Shown in pieces: positions 9,439 through 17,367 of a DNA stretch of 64,000 nt. This DNA comes from Acidaminobacter sp. GTDB lineage: Bacteria; Bacillota; Clostridia; Peptostreptococcales; Acidaminobacteraceae. Numbering within the stretch: the first letter of the stretch is position 1; every line of letters begins with the position of its first letter. The translations under genes were made by a program, and so were the position numbers. The notes below the pieces were generated by a model that did not search any database, was not told the DNA's origin, and saw nothing but the letters and a program-made list of their open reading frames with translations. The stretch is taken from NCBI RefSeq assembly GCF_030247605.1, contig NZ_JAOTSB010000009.1, forward strand, positions 35,444 through 99,443, given 5' to 3'.

Positions 9439-10185
9439 TCAACTTGCTTCTCTCAGTGCCAACTTGCGTCTAAACATCACACTGCTGATCCAGGTGCTGA
9501 TTTCGAAGAGCACCAGCATCGGCACAGCAATCAGGATTTGCGAGGTTACATCTGGCGGCGTAATGACGGCTGCTATAATAAAGACCGCCAGAATCACATA
9601 TTTACGATTTTTCCTCAGGAGCCTCGGATTGAGAATGCCCAGCTGTGTCAGCAGGATAATGACTATAGGCATTTCAAAGACAAGCCCAAAGGTCAGAATT
9701 GTATTCACGACAAAATTCAGGTAGTTCTGAATGGAAACCATGGCTTGAATTGTCTGGCCATCCCCAAAATTTCCCCCGTTGAGCCCGGCGAAGTATTTCA
9801 GCGTGAAAGGCAGGACGACTTCATAGGCAAAGACGCTGCCCAACAGGAAGAGCGCCATGCCAAAGGTCATCACAAAAGCTGCCGCGGTGCGTTCCCGGCG
9901 CGTCAAGCCCGGTCGAATGAACTGCCAGGTCTGGAAGCCAATAACTGGAAATGCCACGACAACGCCGCAAATAATCGCGATTCTTATGTAGGCGATCAGC
10001 AGCTCCGCCGGCGCGACGTAAATGAACTCGAAATCCTTGGCTTTGCCCACCAGATGCTTAATGACGAACTCCGATCTTGCCAGGCACACGCTCATGGCGG
10101 CGACAAAGCAGATCGCGCTGACCACCAGCCGCTTTCTCAACTCGTTCAGATGAGAAATCAGCGTCGTTGTTTTATTGGCTGGCAT
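9439..10185 (-). CDS. tatC: Sec-independent protein translocase TatC
   Basis: 248 residues with six predicted membrane helices. Family motifs are visible: the N-terminal 'LISHLNELRKRL', 'FIYVAPAELL' and 'FPVIGFQTWQFIRPGLTRRER'. TatC recognises the twin-arginine signal and recruits TatA to make the pore for folded proteins. It is the third gene of a tatA-tatA-tatC operon and starts 8 bases after the second tatA gene. A Tat-signal protein follows downstream. Confidence 0.97.
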   Translation of the reverse strand: MPANKTTTLISHLNELRKRLVVSAICFVAAMSVCLARSEFVIKHLVGKAKDFEFIYVAPAELLIAYIRIAIICGVVVAFPVIGFQTWQFIRPGLTRRERTAAAFVMTFGMALFLLGSVFAYEVVLPFTLKYFAGLNGGNFGDGQTIQAMVSIQNYLNFVVNTILTFGLVFEMPIVIILLTQLGILNPRLLRKNRKYVILAVFIIAAVITPPDVTSQILIAVPMLVLFEISTWISSVMFRRKLALREAS

Positions 10186-10193
10186 GGCCTTCT

Positions 10194-10367
10194 TCAGCCC
10201 TCTTCCCGCTCGGTCAGAGGCTCAGCTTCCGCCTTGGAGATACTCCTCTTGAAGTTGCCTATAGTCTGTCCAACCGCCTTCCCCAGCTGCGGCAGCTTGG
10301 TGGGCCCAAAGATCAACACCGCAATACCAAAGATGACCATTAATTCAGTTGTTCCAAATCTTCCCAT
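10194..10367 (-). CDS. tatA: Twin-arginine translocase subunit TatA (second copy)
   Basis: 57 residues from ATG 10367, with AGGAAGGGG 7 bases upstream; an upstream in-frame ATG has no such site. One membrane helix ('ELMVIFGIAVLIFGPTKLP') ends in the conserved 'FGPxKLP' hinge, followed by an amphipathic helix ('LGKAVGQTIGNFKRS') and a short acidic tail. The length is typical of Gram-positive TatA, which can do the work of both TatA and TatB. It lies between the other tatA and tatC. Confidence 0.95.
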   Translation of the reverse strand: MGRFGTTELMVIFGIAVLIFGPTKLPQLGKAVGQTIGNFKRSISKAEAEPLTEREEG

Positions 10368-10433
10368 GACTTTACCCCTTCCTGACTCACTAAGATTTTT
10401 CACCTATAACAAGCGCTCACTTCTCTGATCTCA

Positions 10434-10637
10434 TTACGTTGATTCCCGCTCAACCGCCTCTTCCGCGCCGAATAAATCTCCGCTTTCCAAGTCCTTCTCA
10501 ATAGTAGTCGCATATCGCTTGAGAGAGCCAATGGAACGTCCGGCTATTTTACCAAGCTCCGGCAGCTTTGAAGGTCCAAAGATGACCAAAGCCACAGCAA
10601 AGATCAGTATGAGCTCTGTAGTCCCTATTCCTGACAA
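10434..10637 (-). CDS. tatA: Twin-arginine translocase subunit TatA (first copy)
   Basis: 67 residues: a membrane helix ('ELILIFAVALVIFGPSKLP'), the 'FGPSKLPELGK' hinge and an amphipathic helix, then a 25-residue acidic tail. It is a paralogue of the next gene (about 50 percent identity by eye). Two TatA copies with one TatC may divide TatA/TatB-like roles, but no TatB hallmark is visible. It is the first gene of the Tat operon. Confidence 0.95.
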   Translation of the reverse strand: MSGIGTTELILIFAVALVIFGPSKLPELGKIAGRSIGSLKRYATTIEKDLESGDLFGAEEAVEREST

Positions 10638-10650
10638 TGAAGATCACCTC

Positions 10651-10695
10651 CGCCGATGGTTATGTTTTGAAAACTCGGTGTCTGACACCGAGTTT
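10651..10695. repeat. GCCGATGGT element followed by a GGTGTCTGACACC palindrome
   Basis: Lies in the 322-base gap between the divergent tatA and AraC genes. The palindrome at 10671-10695 is perfect over 12-base arms (arm AAACTCGGTGTC) around one central base. It belongs to the dispersed family described in the findings. The rest of the gap should contain both divergent promoters; I could not assign them. Confidence 0.7.
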
Positions 10696-10959
10696 CACCT
10701 TGACGCCTCAGCTCAACCAGGTATGAAATGATCTTGCTGATACCAACACCTTAGCGAATTCCCGGCTGCAGCATAAGCACCAGGATAGCGAAAGATGTAT
10801 CAAATGGACCTTTCACCTGTTTCAATTCAGAGCATTTTGTTTCAATATTCTGCTTATTGGTCTTCTACGCTGTATCAGACCCTCGCATTCTGTACAATCC
10901 ATGTTATAATCATATCCAGCAACACTACCTTCTACGGAGTGGAAAGGAGGACCGAAATA

Positions 10960-13332
10960 ATGCATCTGAGATCGTTTTTTTCAAATCGTCTGTTTATTAA
11001 GATGCTGATGTACTTCAGCACGCTGTTGATTCCCGTCCTCCTCATCGGCATCCTCTTCTATAACTATTCGGTTTCTGAAGCAAAGAAGGACTTTAGCCAA
11101 AACATTACAAAGAATCTTGAGTTTTCTATGGAACTCATTGACCATTCTGTTCAAATGGCGGTGGACGCGAGCCTCAATCTGATGATGGAAGACGCTTTCT
11201 TCGAGCCCGTCATGAGCTCACCTGAGATGAGCACGGAGCAAAAACGCCACTTTGAGAGCATGATTCAAGCTATCGTCAAAAGTCAGAACATCTCCAACTA
11301 TTTTATTGACAACCTTTTCGTCTTCAGAGACAGTGAGTGGGTGTTTCGGAGCGCCGGTCCGGAAACCTTTGACCGCTTCTTCAGGGAGCTATACTGGTTC
11401 GAAAAGTATCCGGTGCCTTTTTGGAAAACTTATCTGACCAGGCCATCAGCGGTTCAGTATCTGTCCCCAACCTTGATCAAAACCTCGAGCGGCAGCACAA
11501 AAACCGTGATTCCCACCGTTGCCGTAGAGCATAGTCCCAAGGGCAATATAGCGGTAGTCGCGTGCCTTTCCACCAGCGCGATTCATGAGACCATCCGATC
11601 CAACATGATCTATCCCGAAACGGAATTTATCTTACTGGACACGGCGGACAATATCATAACCAGCAGCCGGGATGACCTATGGAACAGCGACGCTGTCGAA
11701 AGGCTCAAGTCGCTCAGTGCCGCCGGTCCCTCCGAACTCATTCCTCTGGAGTGGCAAGGTGAAAATTACCTGGTTTCAGCTCTGTCTTCCGAGCGCCTTG
11801 AATGGACCTACTACACCATCACGCCAAGCTACTATTTCAGGGCAGAAGCCAACAATGTCCTTTCCGTCACCTTTTGGACGAGCATTGCCATCATTTTGCT
11901 CGGCATAGGCCTAGCTTTGATATTCAGCGTCAGACTCTACAGCCCCATCAACAATATACGGGAAATCCTTATGCAAAACGGCGGCAGTGAAGGCACCGGC
12001 GGGCCTGCACCAAAGCATCAGAATGAGTTTGAACTCATACAGTCAGCCCTCCATGAGCTGCTCAGCGAAAAAACCGCCTACTCTGACAAAGTCCACGAGC
12101 TGTCCTCCGAGTATTTGGACAACGCGTTTATCCAGCTGCTTCGCGGCCATTCCCTGGATCCCATCAAAAAATTCAGGACATTGATTCGGGACGACCTCCG
12201 GTTCACAACTGAGACGTTTCTCTGTTTCTCCGTAGTCTTTGACTTTAACGAGCGCTTCTTTACAAAGATTGAGAGCCAGGAGCGGCACCATGTCCTGGAA
12301 AGCATAAAAATCATTATTCTGGATGCCTTGGCAGCCCAAAACAGAGTTTATCTGCTTGAGCTCGAACCGGGACATTTTGTGGGTATAGCCAATCTGGACA
12401 CCCATCAGGATCAGGTGACGCTGATGAAATCCCTCGAACAACTGCTCTTATCTTTTTCTTATGAATTGAAGCATTACAGAATTTACATCGGTGTTGGCAG
12501 AATCCACGGTGGTCTGAACAAGCTGTGGCTCTCCTATTCCGAAGCCCAGTACGCCCTGGAAGCCGCAACCGGGTCAGCGCAGAATCAGGTGGCGGACGCC
12601 TCAACCCTTGAAATCAAGCCCCATCATATCTACACCTTCAAAGATGAGGAAAAGATCATGAATTGCCTCCAAGCCCGGGATGAAGCCGGACTAGAAAGTA
12701 TTCTCGATGGGCTGGTGAGACAGACTGAGACCATCGGCAGCACAGGCTTTAGCCGGCAGGCGCTGTTCCACGATCTGCACCGAACCGCTGCACGCTACGC
12801 CGCCGCCCACGGACTGGATTTTTACACTGCCCTGGATCAGCAGGTCTGGTCCTGGACCACGCAGACCCACGGAGCGGAAGTCGAGCCAGGGATTAACCCG
12901 GATAAGGCTGTGCTGCTTCAGATGTTTAAATCTCTCATGGCTCTGGCTGAGCCGCCTTCAGACCGATCGGCACAAATGATTCAAAACGTCGTCACCTTCA
13001 TTGACGATCACTTCCACGAAGATATCCACCCCGAGCTGATCGCCAGTCAGGCAGGCATCTCTGTCAAATACCTCTCCAAGCTTTTCAAGTCCCAAACGAA
13101 CCAGAATCTGACGGATTACATCAGTCAAAAGCGCATATTCAAGGCAAAGGCGCTGCTAAACACCACCACGCTCTCCATAGATGATATCTATCCCATGGTG
13201 GGGCTGCAAAGCCGGGTGACGTTTTACCGACTTTTTAAGAAACACGTCGGCACCAATCCGGGGAGCTATAGAAAAGGTACCGACCAGGACTTGGATCAGG
13301 GACAGGAGGCGGATGCAGATGAAAATGAATAA
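10960..13332 (+). CDS. Membrane-bound AraC-family regulator with extracellular sensor domain
   Basis: 790 residues from ATG 10960, with AAAGGAGG 9 bases upstream; a longer frame from 10795 lacks a ribosome site. Membrane helix 1 is at about 14-34 and helix 2 at about 302-325. They bracket an extracellular dCache-like sensor region of about 265 residues. A cytoplasmic YesN-like linker region follows (about 380-660). The C-terminal AraC helix-turn-helix pair is at about 672-775 ('IASQAGISVKYLSKLFK', 'GLQSRVTFYRLFKKHVG'). Such one-component regulators sense an extracellular ligand and switch on nearby sugar or peptide uptake genes. The next gene, a solute-binding lipoprotein, overlaps its end. 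Confidence 0.9.
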   Translation: MHLRSFFSNRLFIKMLMYFSTLLIPVLLIGILFYNYSVSEAKKDFSQNITKNLEFSMELIDHSVQMAVDASLNLMMEDAFFEPVMSSPEMSTEQKRHFESMIQAIVKSQNISNYFIDNLFVFRDSEWVFRSAGPETFDRFFRELYWFEKYPVPFWKTYLTRPSAVQYLSPTLIKTSSGSTKTVIPTVAVEHSPKGNIAVVACLSTSAIHETIRSNMIYPETEFILLDTADNIITSSRDDLWNSDAVERLKSLSAAGPSELIPLEWQGENYLVSALSSERLEWTYYTITPSYYFRAEANNVLSVTFWTSIAIILLGIGLALIFSVRLYSPINNIREILMQNGGSEGTGGPAPKHQNEFELIQSALHELLSEKTAYSDKVHELSSEYLDNAFIQLLRGHSLDPIKKFRTLIRDDLRFTTETFLCFSVVFDFNERFFTKIESQERHHVLESIKIIILDALAAQNRVYLLELEPGHFVGIANLDTHQDQVTLMKSLEQLLLSFSYELKHYRIYIGVGRIHGGLNKLWLSYSEAQYALEAATGSAQNQVADASTLEIKPHHIYTFKDEEKIMNCLQARDEAGLESILDGLVRQTETIGSTGFSRQALFHDLHRTAARYAAAHGLDFYTALDQQVWSWTTQTHGAEVEPGINPDKAVLLQMFKSLMALAEPPSDRSAQMIQNVVTFIDDHFHEDIHPELIASQAGISVKYLSKLFKSQTNQNLTDYISQKRIFKAKALLNTTTLSIDDIYPMVGLQSRVTFYRLFKKHVGTNPGSYRKGTDQDLDQGQEADADENE

Positions 13333-14956
13333 AGCAGCTAAGCGTCCAGGCAGCGAAGTCCAGGCAGCGCTGTTCTTCCCGGCGGACAGAAGGCATCATG
13401 GCCTGTTGTTGATCATGCTGAGCCTAATATTGGTTGCCGTGTTATCTCTGACGGCTTGCCAACAGACAGAGAAGCTTGAGCCCACAACCCAGGCGTCTGA
13501 TGAAGCGCCTCTCAAAGTGAGGATCATGCGCCGCGAGTCTGTCTTCCAGCCTATCAATATTAATCCGGAAACCCGCACCCGCGTTCAGGCAGCCACGGGC
13601 ATAGATCTTCAAATTGAAGCTGTACCGAGCAGCAATTATCCAAGTAAGCTCAAACTGTCACTGGCCTCGGAAAATTTGCCGGATATAATTGAGATGTCAT
13701 ACCCTGAAATGCTTCAGTCCGTTTCCACAGGCCGACTCGCGCCCCTGAACGACTTGATCGCTGAACATGCGCCCCACTTTAGTCAGCTTTTGGAGGATCG
13801 CCCTGAACTTAAGTCTTTAATGGTTCAGGACGACTACTATGCTTTTCCAATGATCGTTTGGAAGTCTCTCCCGACCGCCGCTGTGCCTATTCTTCGTGCA
13901 GATATACTTGCCGCCTTGGATCTTGGGGATCGTCAGGACTTATCAAGACCAAAGACCTACGACGAGCTCCTTGAGCTTCTTATTCAGATTAAAGCGGCGC
14001 ATCCAAACCAAGATCTGTGGATCAATCGCAGCGGGACGCGAAATTTAATATCTAACATTTCCTATCCGCTGGGCTCAGGGTTCAGTCAGTCCACCTCCTT
14101 TTACTTTGAGCCGCGCTCCGGGAATGGCGAATTCTTGTACGGCCCTGCCCACAGCAGCTTCAAAGAGGTGCTGGTCTTCTTAAACAAGGCTTATGAAAGC
14201 GGGGTTTTAGATCCCTACTACGCCCTGACCACCGTGGATGAATGGCAGCAAAAGCTCAGTACAGGCCAAGCGTTGTTCTTCTTTGACCTGCCCATTAATC
14301 TCGAAAACTTCAATGTGCCTTTGAGAAAGCTGAACGCCGCCTATGCCTTCGCACCGCTTCTAAACATCAAAAATACCGCGGGAGAAGCCCGAATCAGTCT
14401 GCAATACGACACTCACTGGCTGCACACCTATTACGCGATCTCCTCCAAATCCAAAAACATTGAAGCTGCCATACGGCTCCTCGACTGGCTGTATTCCGAG
14501 GAGGGCGCCTCTGTCGCCAATTATGGAACCCTTGGAACGGACTACACCTTGAAGGATGGCCGCGCGATTATTCAGCCGGAGCATTTCATGCGCTATAAAG
14601 AGGAGCCCTTCAGCTTCAGGCTGATGCAGTATGAACGCGGCACCGGTCAAGGCTTTTTCACGCCCTATTTGGATCAAACCTTCCAGTTCCAGATTCAGCC
14701 TCAGCTGGAGGACGTCATGGATCAAATCGTTCAGAGCGGCATGGGGCAGCCATCGCCCTTACCGCCGCCTCTGACCATGAAAGAAACGATCCGGGTCAGC
14801 GAACTCATTAAGCGTTTAGATGCAATTTTGTTTGAAACCATAGACGCCTATATCATTGGTGAAATCTCCACGGATCAATTCGAATCGAATTTGATGCGTC
14901 AGCTTCAGGAGGCTGGAGCCGGGGAACTTGAGGCAATTTTGAATCAAGAAAGATGA
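13319..14956 (+). CDS. Extracellular solute-binding lipoprotein (family 1, LplA/YtcQ-like)
   Basis: 545 residues. ATG 13319 has AGGAGG 9 bases upstream, a better fit than ATG 13313 (3 bases). A basic N-terminus and hydrophobic stretch end in the lipobox 'SLTAC', with the lipidated Cys at residue 47. The mature part resembles family 1 carbohydrate-binding proteins. The gene overlaps the AraC sensor gene by 14 bases, so expression is coupled. No permease or ATPase gene is nearby, and a terminator follows. It may deliver ligand to the adjacent sensor, or serve a transporter encoded elsewhere. The ligand is unknown. Confidence 0.87.
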   Translation: MKMNKAAKRPGSEVQAALFFPADRRHHGLLLIMLSLILVAVLSLTACQQTEKLEPTTQASDEAPLKVRIMRRESVFQPININPETRTRVQAATGIDLQIEAVPSSNYPSKLKLSLASENLPDIIEMSYPEMLQSVSTGRLAPLNDLIAEHAPHFSQLLEDRPELKSLMVQDDYYAFPMIVWKSLPTAAVPILRADILAALDLGDRQDLSRPKTYDELLELLIQIKAAHPNQDLWINRSGTRNLISNISYPLGSGFSQSTSFYFEPRSGNGEFLYGPAHSSFKEVLVFLNKAYESGVLDPYYALTTVDEWQQKLSTGQALFFFDLPINLENFNVPLRKLNAAYAFAPLLNIKNTAGEARISLQYDTHWLHTYYAISSKSKNIEAAIRLLDWLYSEEGASVANYGTLGTDYTLKDGRAIIQPEHFMRYKEEPFSFRLMQYERGTGQGFFTPYLDQTFQFQIQPQLEDVMDQIVQSGMGQPSPLPPPLTMKETIRVSELIKRLDAILFETIDAYIIGEISTDQFESNLMRQLQEAGAGELEAILNQER

Positions 14957-14969
14957 AGGCGTAAGGAAA

Positions 14970-14998
14970 GGGGATGTCAGCGCGACATCCCCTTTTTT
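14970..14998 (+). terminator. Terminator after the solute-binding protein gene
   Basis: A 9-bp perfect stem (GGGGATGTC / GACATCCCC) followed by TTTTTT, 14 bases past the stop. Confidence 0.92.
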
Positions 14999-15007
14999 CA
15001 GGTGAGA

Positions 15008-15063
15008 AAGGCGGGATCGATAGGCTAAAGGGCCCTGGCGCCTTAAGCCTATCGACCCCGCCT
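15008..15063. repeat. GTCGATAGGC-type inverted repeat
   Basis: A near-perfect inverted repeat: left arm GGCGGGATCGATAGGCT, right arm AGCCTATCGACCCCGCC, with a shorter inner stem. The core GATCGATAGGC recurs near 29490 and 47455. It lies between a terminator and the next promoter and is a dispersed element, not part of a gene. Confidence 0.65.
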
Positions 15064-15198
15064 TCCCTCTCTCCCCCAAACCCGCCATCTTCCCCATTTA
15101 ATTTTTCCTCCGGTTGTGGTACGCTGTAAAAAAGACCATATAAATTTTTTCGTATGATTTATAACACCGCTTAAAACAGCCGAACGGAGGTTATTAAA

Positions 15199-16983
15199 AT
15201 GTCCCATAACTGGAGTCTCGACGCGCTTTATCTCAGCTTTGACGACCCAAATCTACAAACGGACTATCAGGCATGCCTGACAGAGGCCCAAACGCTCATC
15301 CAGGAAAGCCAGACCCTCATAGACGGCCTACTCGAGCCTAAGAACCTCGAAACACTGCTGAGGGCTTCAGAAGCGCTCTATTTAAAGCTCTGGAAGCTTT
15401 CCGCCTTTGCCTCACTCACTCTGTCCGCGGATACGTCCTGCGAACCTGCGCTGGCGCTGGAGGAAAAGCTCCGCAAGCTGCAGGCAGAGCTTACCGTGTT
15501 CGATGTCAGACTCAAGCGTGCCGCAGGCCGCATAGAGGACCTGGATCAATGGCTGCAGGACTCTGGTTCCGACTATCTCAAAGATCTTGAATTCGCCCTG
15601 GAGGAGCGGGCTGAAGCGGCCCACCACCTTCTTGGCGACGAGGAAGAAATCCTGATCGCCAAGCTCCGCATAACAGGATCGGATGCCTGGGAGACCCTGC
15701 ATGCAAAACTGACTTCAACGCTGATGGCCACAGTTTCTGACGCTCAAGGCCAAATGACCGAGATGCCGCTGTCTGCGGTCAGGGCCCTGGCCTACGACCC
15801 GGATCCCGAGGTCCGGCGCCAGGCCTATCTGGCAGAGCTCGCAGCGCTGCCCAAAATTGATGACAGCATTGCAGCCTCGCTGAACGCAATCAAAGGTGAG
15901 GTGCTGACACTGACAGAGCAGCGCCGGTACGGCTCTCCACTTGAAGCGACACTTAAAGAAGCCAGAATGTCCAGAAAAACACTGGATGCGCTGATCAGTG
16001 CCATTGAAGAAAAACTGCCGGAGCTCAGAGACTACTATAAGGCAAAAGCAGTCCTGCTAGGGGATCAAAACGGCCTTAAATTCCACAACCTCTTCGCGCC
16101 TGTCGGGACTCTGTCTGAGGCTTATACCTATGAGACCGCAATGGACTTTGTCATCCGTCATTTCAGCACGTATAATCCGGAGCTGGGGGCCTTTGCAGCC
16201 CATGCCAGAGACGAACAGTGGATCGACGTTGAGCCGAGAGCAGGCAAAGTCGGCGGCGCGTTTTGTTCAAGCCTTTATCCGGTGCGCCAGTGCCGCATCC
16301 TGACAAATTTCCAGGGCAGTCTGGGCGATGTCCTGACCCTCGCCCACGAGCTCGGTCACGGTTACCACGATTACAGGCTTGAATCCCAAAAGCTCTTCAA
16401 TATTGAAGTGCCTATGACCCTCGCTGAAACCGCGTCGACCTTCTGTGAGACAGTCATAGCCGACGCGGCGCTGGCGACGCTGTCCGACGCCGAGGCCATG
16501 ACGGTTCTGGAAAGCAGCCTTCAGGATGCAGGGCAGGCCATTGTCGACATCTATTCCCGTTATCTCTTTGAATCCCGCCTCTTCGAGCTCAGAACGGACC
16601 ACGCCCTGTCGGTGAATGAGCTGAAGGAAGAAATGCTGAGGGCCCAGGAAGCTGCCTATGGGGATGCTCTGGATCCGGAAGTCCGTCACCCTTACATGTG
16701 GCTGGTGAAAGGCCACTACTACAGCGCTTCGGTCAATTTCTACAACTTCCCTTATGCCTTTGGGCTGTTGTTCGCCAAGGGCCTGTATCAACTCTACAGA
16801 GAAGAAGGGACGTCCTTCCTGCCTCGGTACGACCAGCTCCTGTCCGAATCCGGCAAGGCTTCTGTGGAGTCGGTCTGTGCCTCTGTGGGCATTGACGTCA
16901 CCACAAAAGAATTCTGGCTGAAGTCCCTGGAGGTTATTTTGGGCGACATCCAGAGATTCAAGACTTTGGCGAAGCAAAAATAA
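15199..16983 (+). CDS. M3-family oligoendopeptidase (PepF-like)
   Basis: 594 residues, CGGAGG ribosome site 8 bases before ATG. The zinc motif HExxH is present as 'HELGH' at residues 383-387. The third ligand lies in the conserved stretch 'PMTLAETASTFCE' about 25 residues later. The length matches the PepF/M3B clade. These cytoplasmic metallopeptidases cut short peptides and finish degradation of imported or signal peptides. It is monocistronic, with a strong terminator on each side. Confidence 0.95.
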   Translation: MSHNWSLDALYLSFDDPNLQTDYQACLTEAQTLIQESQTLIDGLLEPKNLETLLRASEALYLKLWKLSAFASLTLSADTSCEPALALEEKLRKLQAELTVFDVRLKRAAGRIEDLDQWLQDSGSDYLKDLEFALEERAEAAHHLLGDEEEILIAKLRITGSDAWETLHAKLTSTLMATVSDAQGQMTEMPLSAVRALAYDPDPEVRRQAYLAELAALPKIDDSIAASLNAIKGEVLTLTEQRRYGSPLEATLKEARMSRKTLDALISAIEEKLPELRDYYKAKAVLLGDQNGLKFHNLFAPVGTLSEAYTYETAMDFVIRHFSTYNPELGAFAAHARDEQWIDVEPRAGKVGGAFCSSLYPVRQCRILTNFQGSLGDVLTLAHELGHGYHDYRLESQKLFNIEVPMTLAETASTFCETVIADAALATLSDAEAMTVLESSLQDAGQAIVDIYSRYLFESRLFELRTDHALSVNELKEEMLRAQEAAYGDALDPEVRHPYMWLVKGHYYSASVNFYNFPYAFGLLFAKGLYQLYREEGTSFLPRYDQLLSESGKASVESVCASVGIDVTTKEFWLKSLEVILGDIQRFKTLAKQK

Positions 16984-17010
16984 AAATAATAAGATTAACA
17001 AGCAAAAAGG

Positions 17011-17061
17011 ACGTCTGCCGATGGTCGAAGTTTCGAAACCATCGGCAAACGTTCTTTTTTT
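17011..17061 (+). terminator. Terminator built from GCCGATGGT arms
   Basis: Stem arms TGCCGATGGT (17016-17025) and ACCATCGGCA (17038-17047) plus outer ACGT pairs, followed by a run of T. It ends the peptidase gene and has the GCCGATGGT motif as its stem. Confidence 0.9.
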
Positions 17062-17317
17062 TTATGTGGAAGAAGGTGTCTGAATCCCTCTTCCACCCTG
17101 TCTTTTCCAATGTATAATTTTCTACACCTCTGTAAGTATTTTTGTCAAATAAATGCCACCAAACTCTATTTTTTGTATAAATTTTAGTCAGTCTAAGCAG
17201 CCACTAAGTATCAACTATTACACCCTTTGGTTGCACCTCCCTCATTGACAACCACAGAACACAGCTATTGCAAGGCTTCCAAAATTCCATCCCTCCATTT
17301 CTATCTCACCTCACATC

Positions 17318-17332
17318 TGGCACAGCTTTTGC
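17318..17332 (+). promoter_or_regulatory. Sigma-54-type -24/-12 promoter for the YjiH gene
   Basis: TGGCACAGCTTTTGC matches the sigma-54 consensus TGGCAC(G)-N4-TTGC with exact spacing. Its -12 element ends 35 bases before the ATG. The gap 17062-17317 holds a partial GGTGTCTGA element near 17076 and AT-rich DNA, but no gene. If real, an enhancer-binding activator encoded elsewhere should control the YjiH gene. Confidence 0.6.
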
Positions 17333-17367
17333 GATAACAATAAGCAAATTCTAAAAGAGGTGATCTT

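Noticed and set aside
9301..10428. A 375-codon plus-strand frame antisense to tatC
   Set aside because: It mirrors tatC and tatA, whose proteins match known families. Its translation is rich in His, Gln and Arg and resembles no protein.
16267..17001. A 244-codon minus-strand frame inside the peptidase gene
   Set aside because: Shadow of the M3 peptidase, whose HExxH motif and length fix the plus-strand reading.
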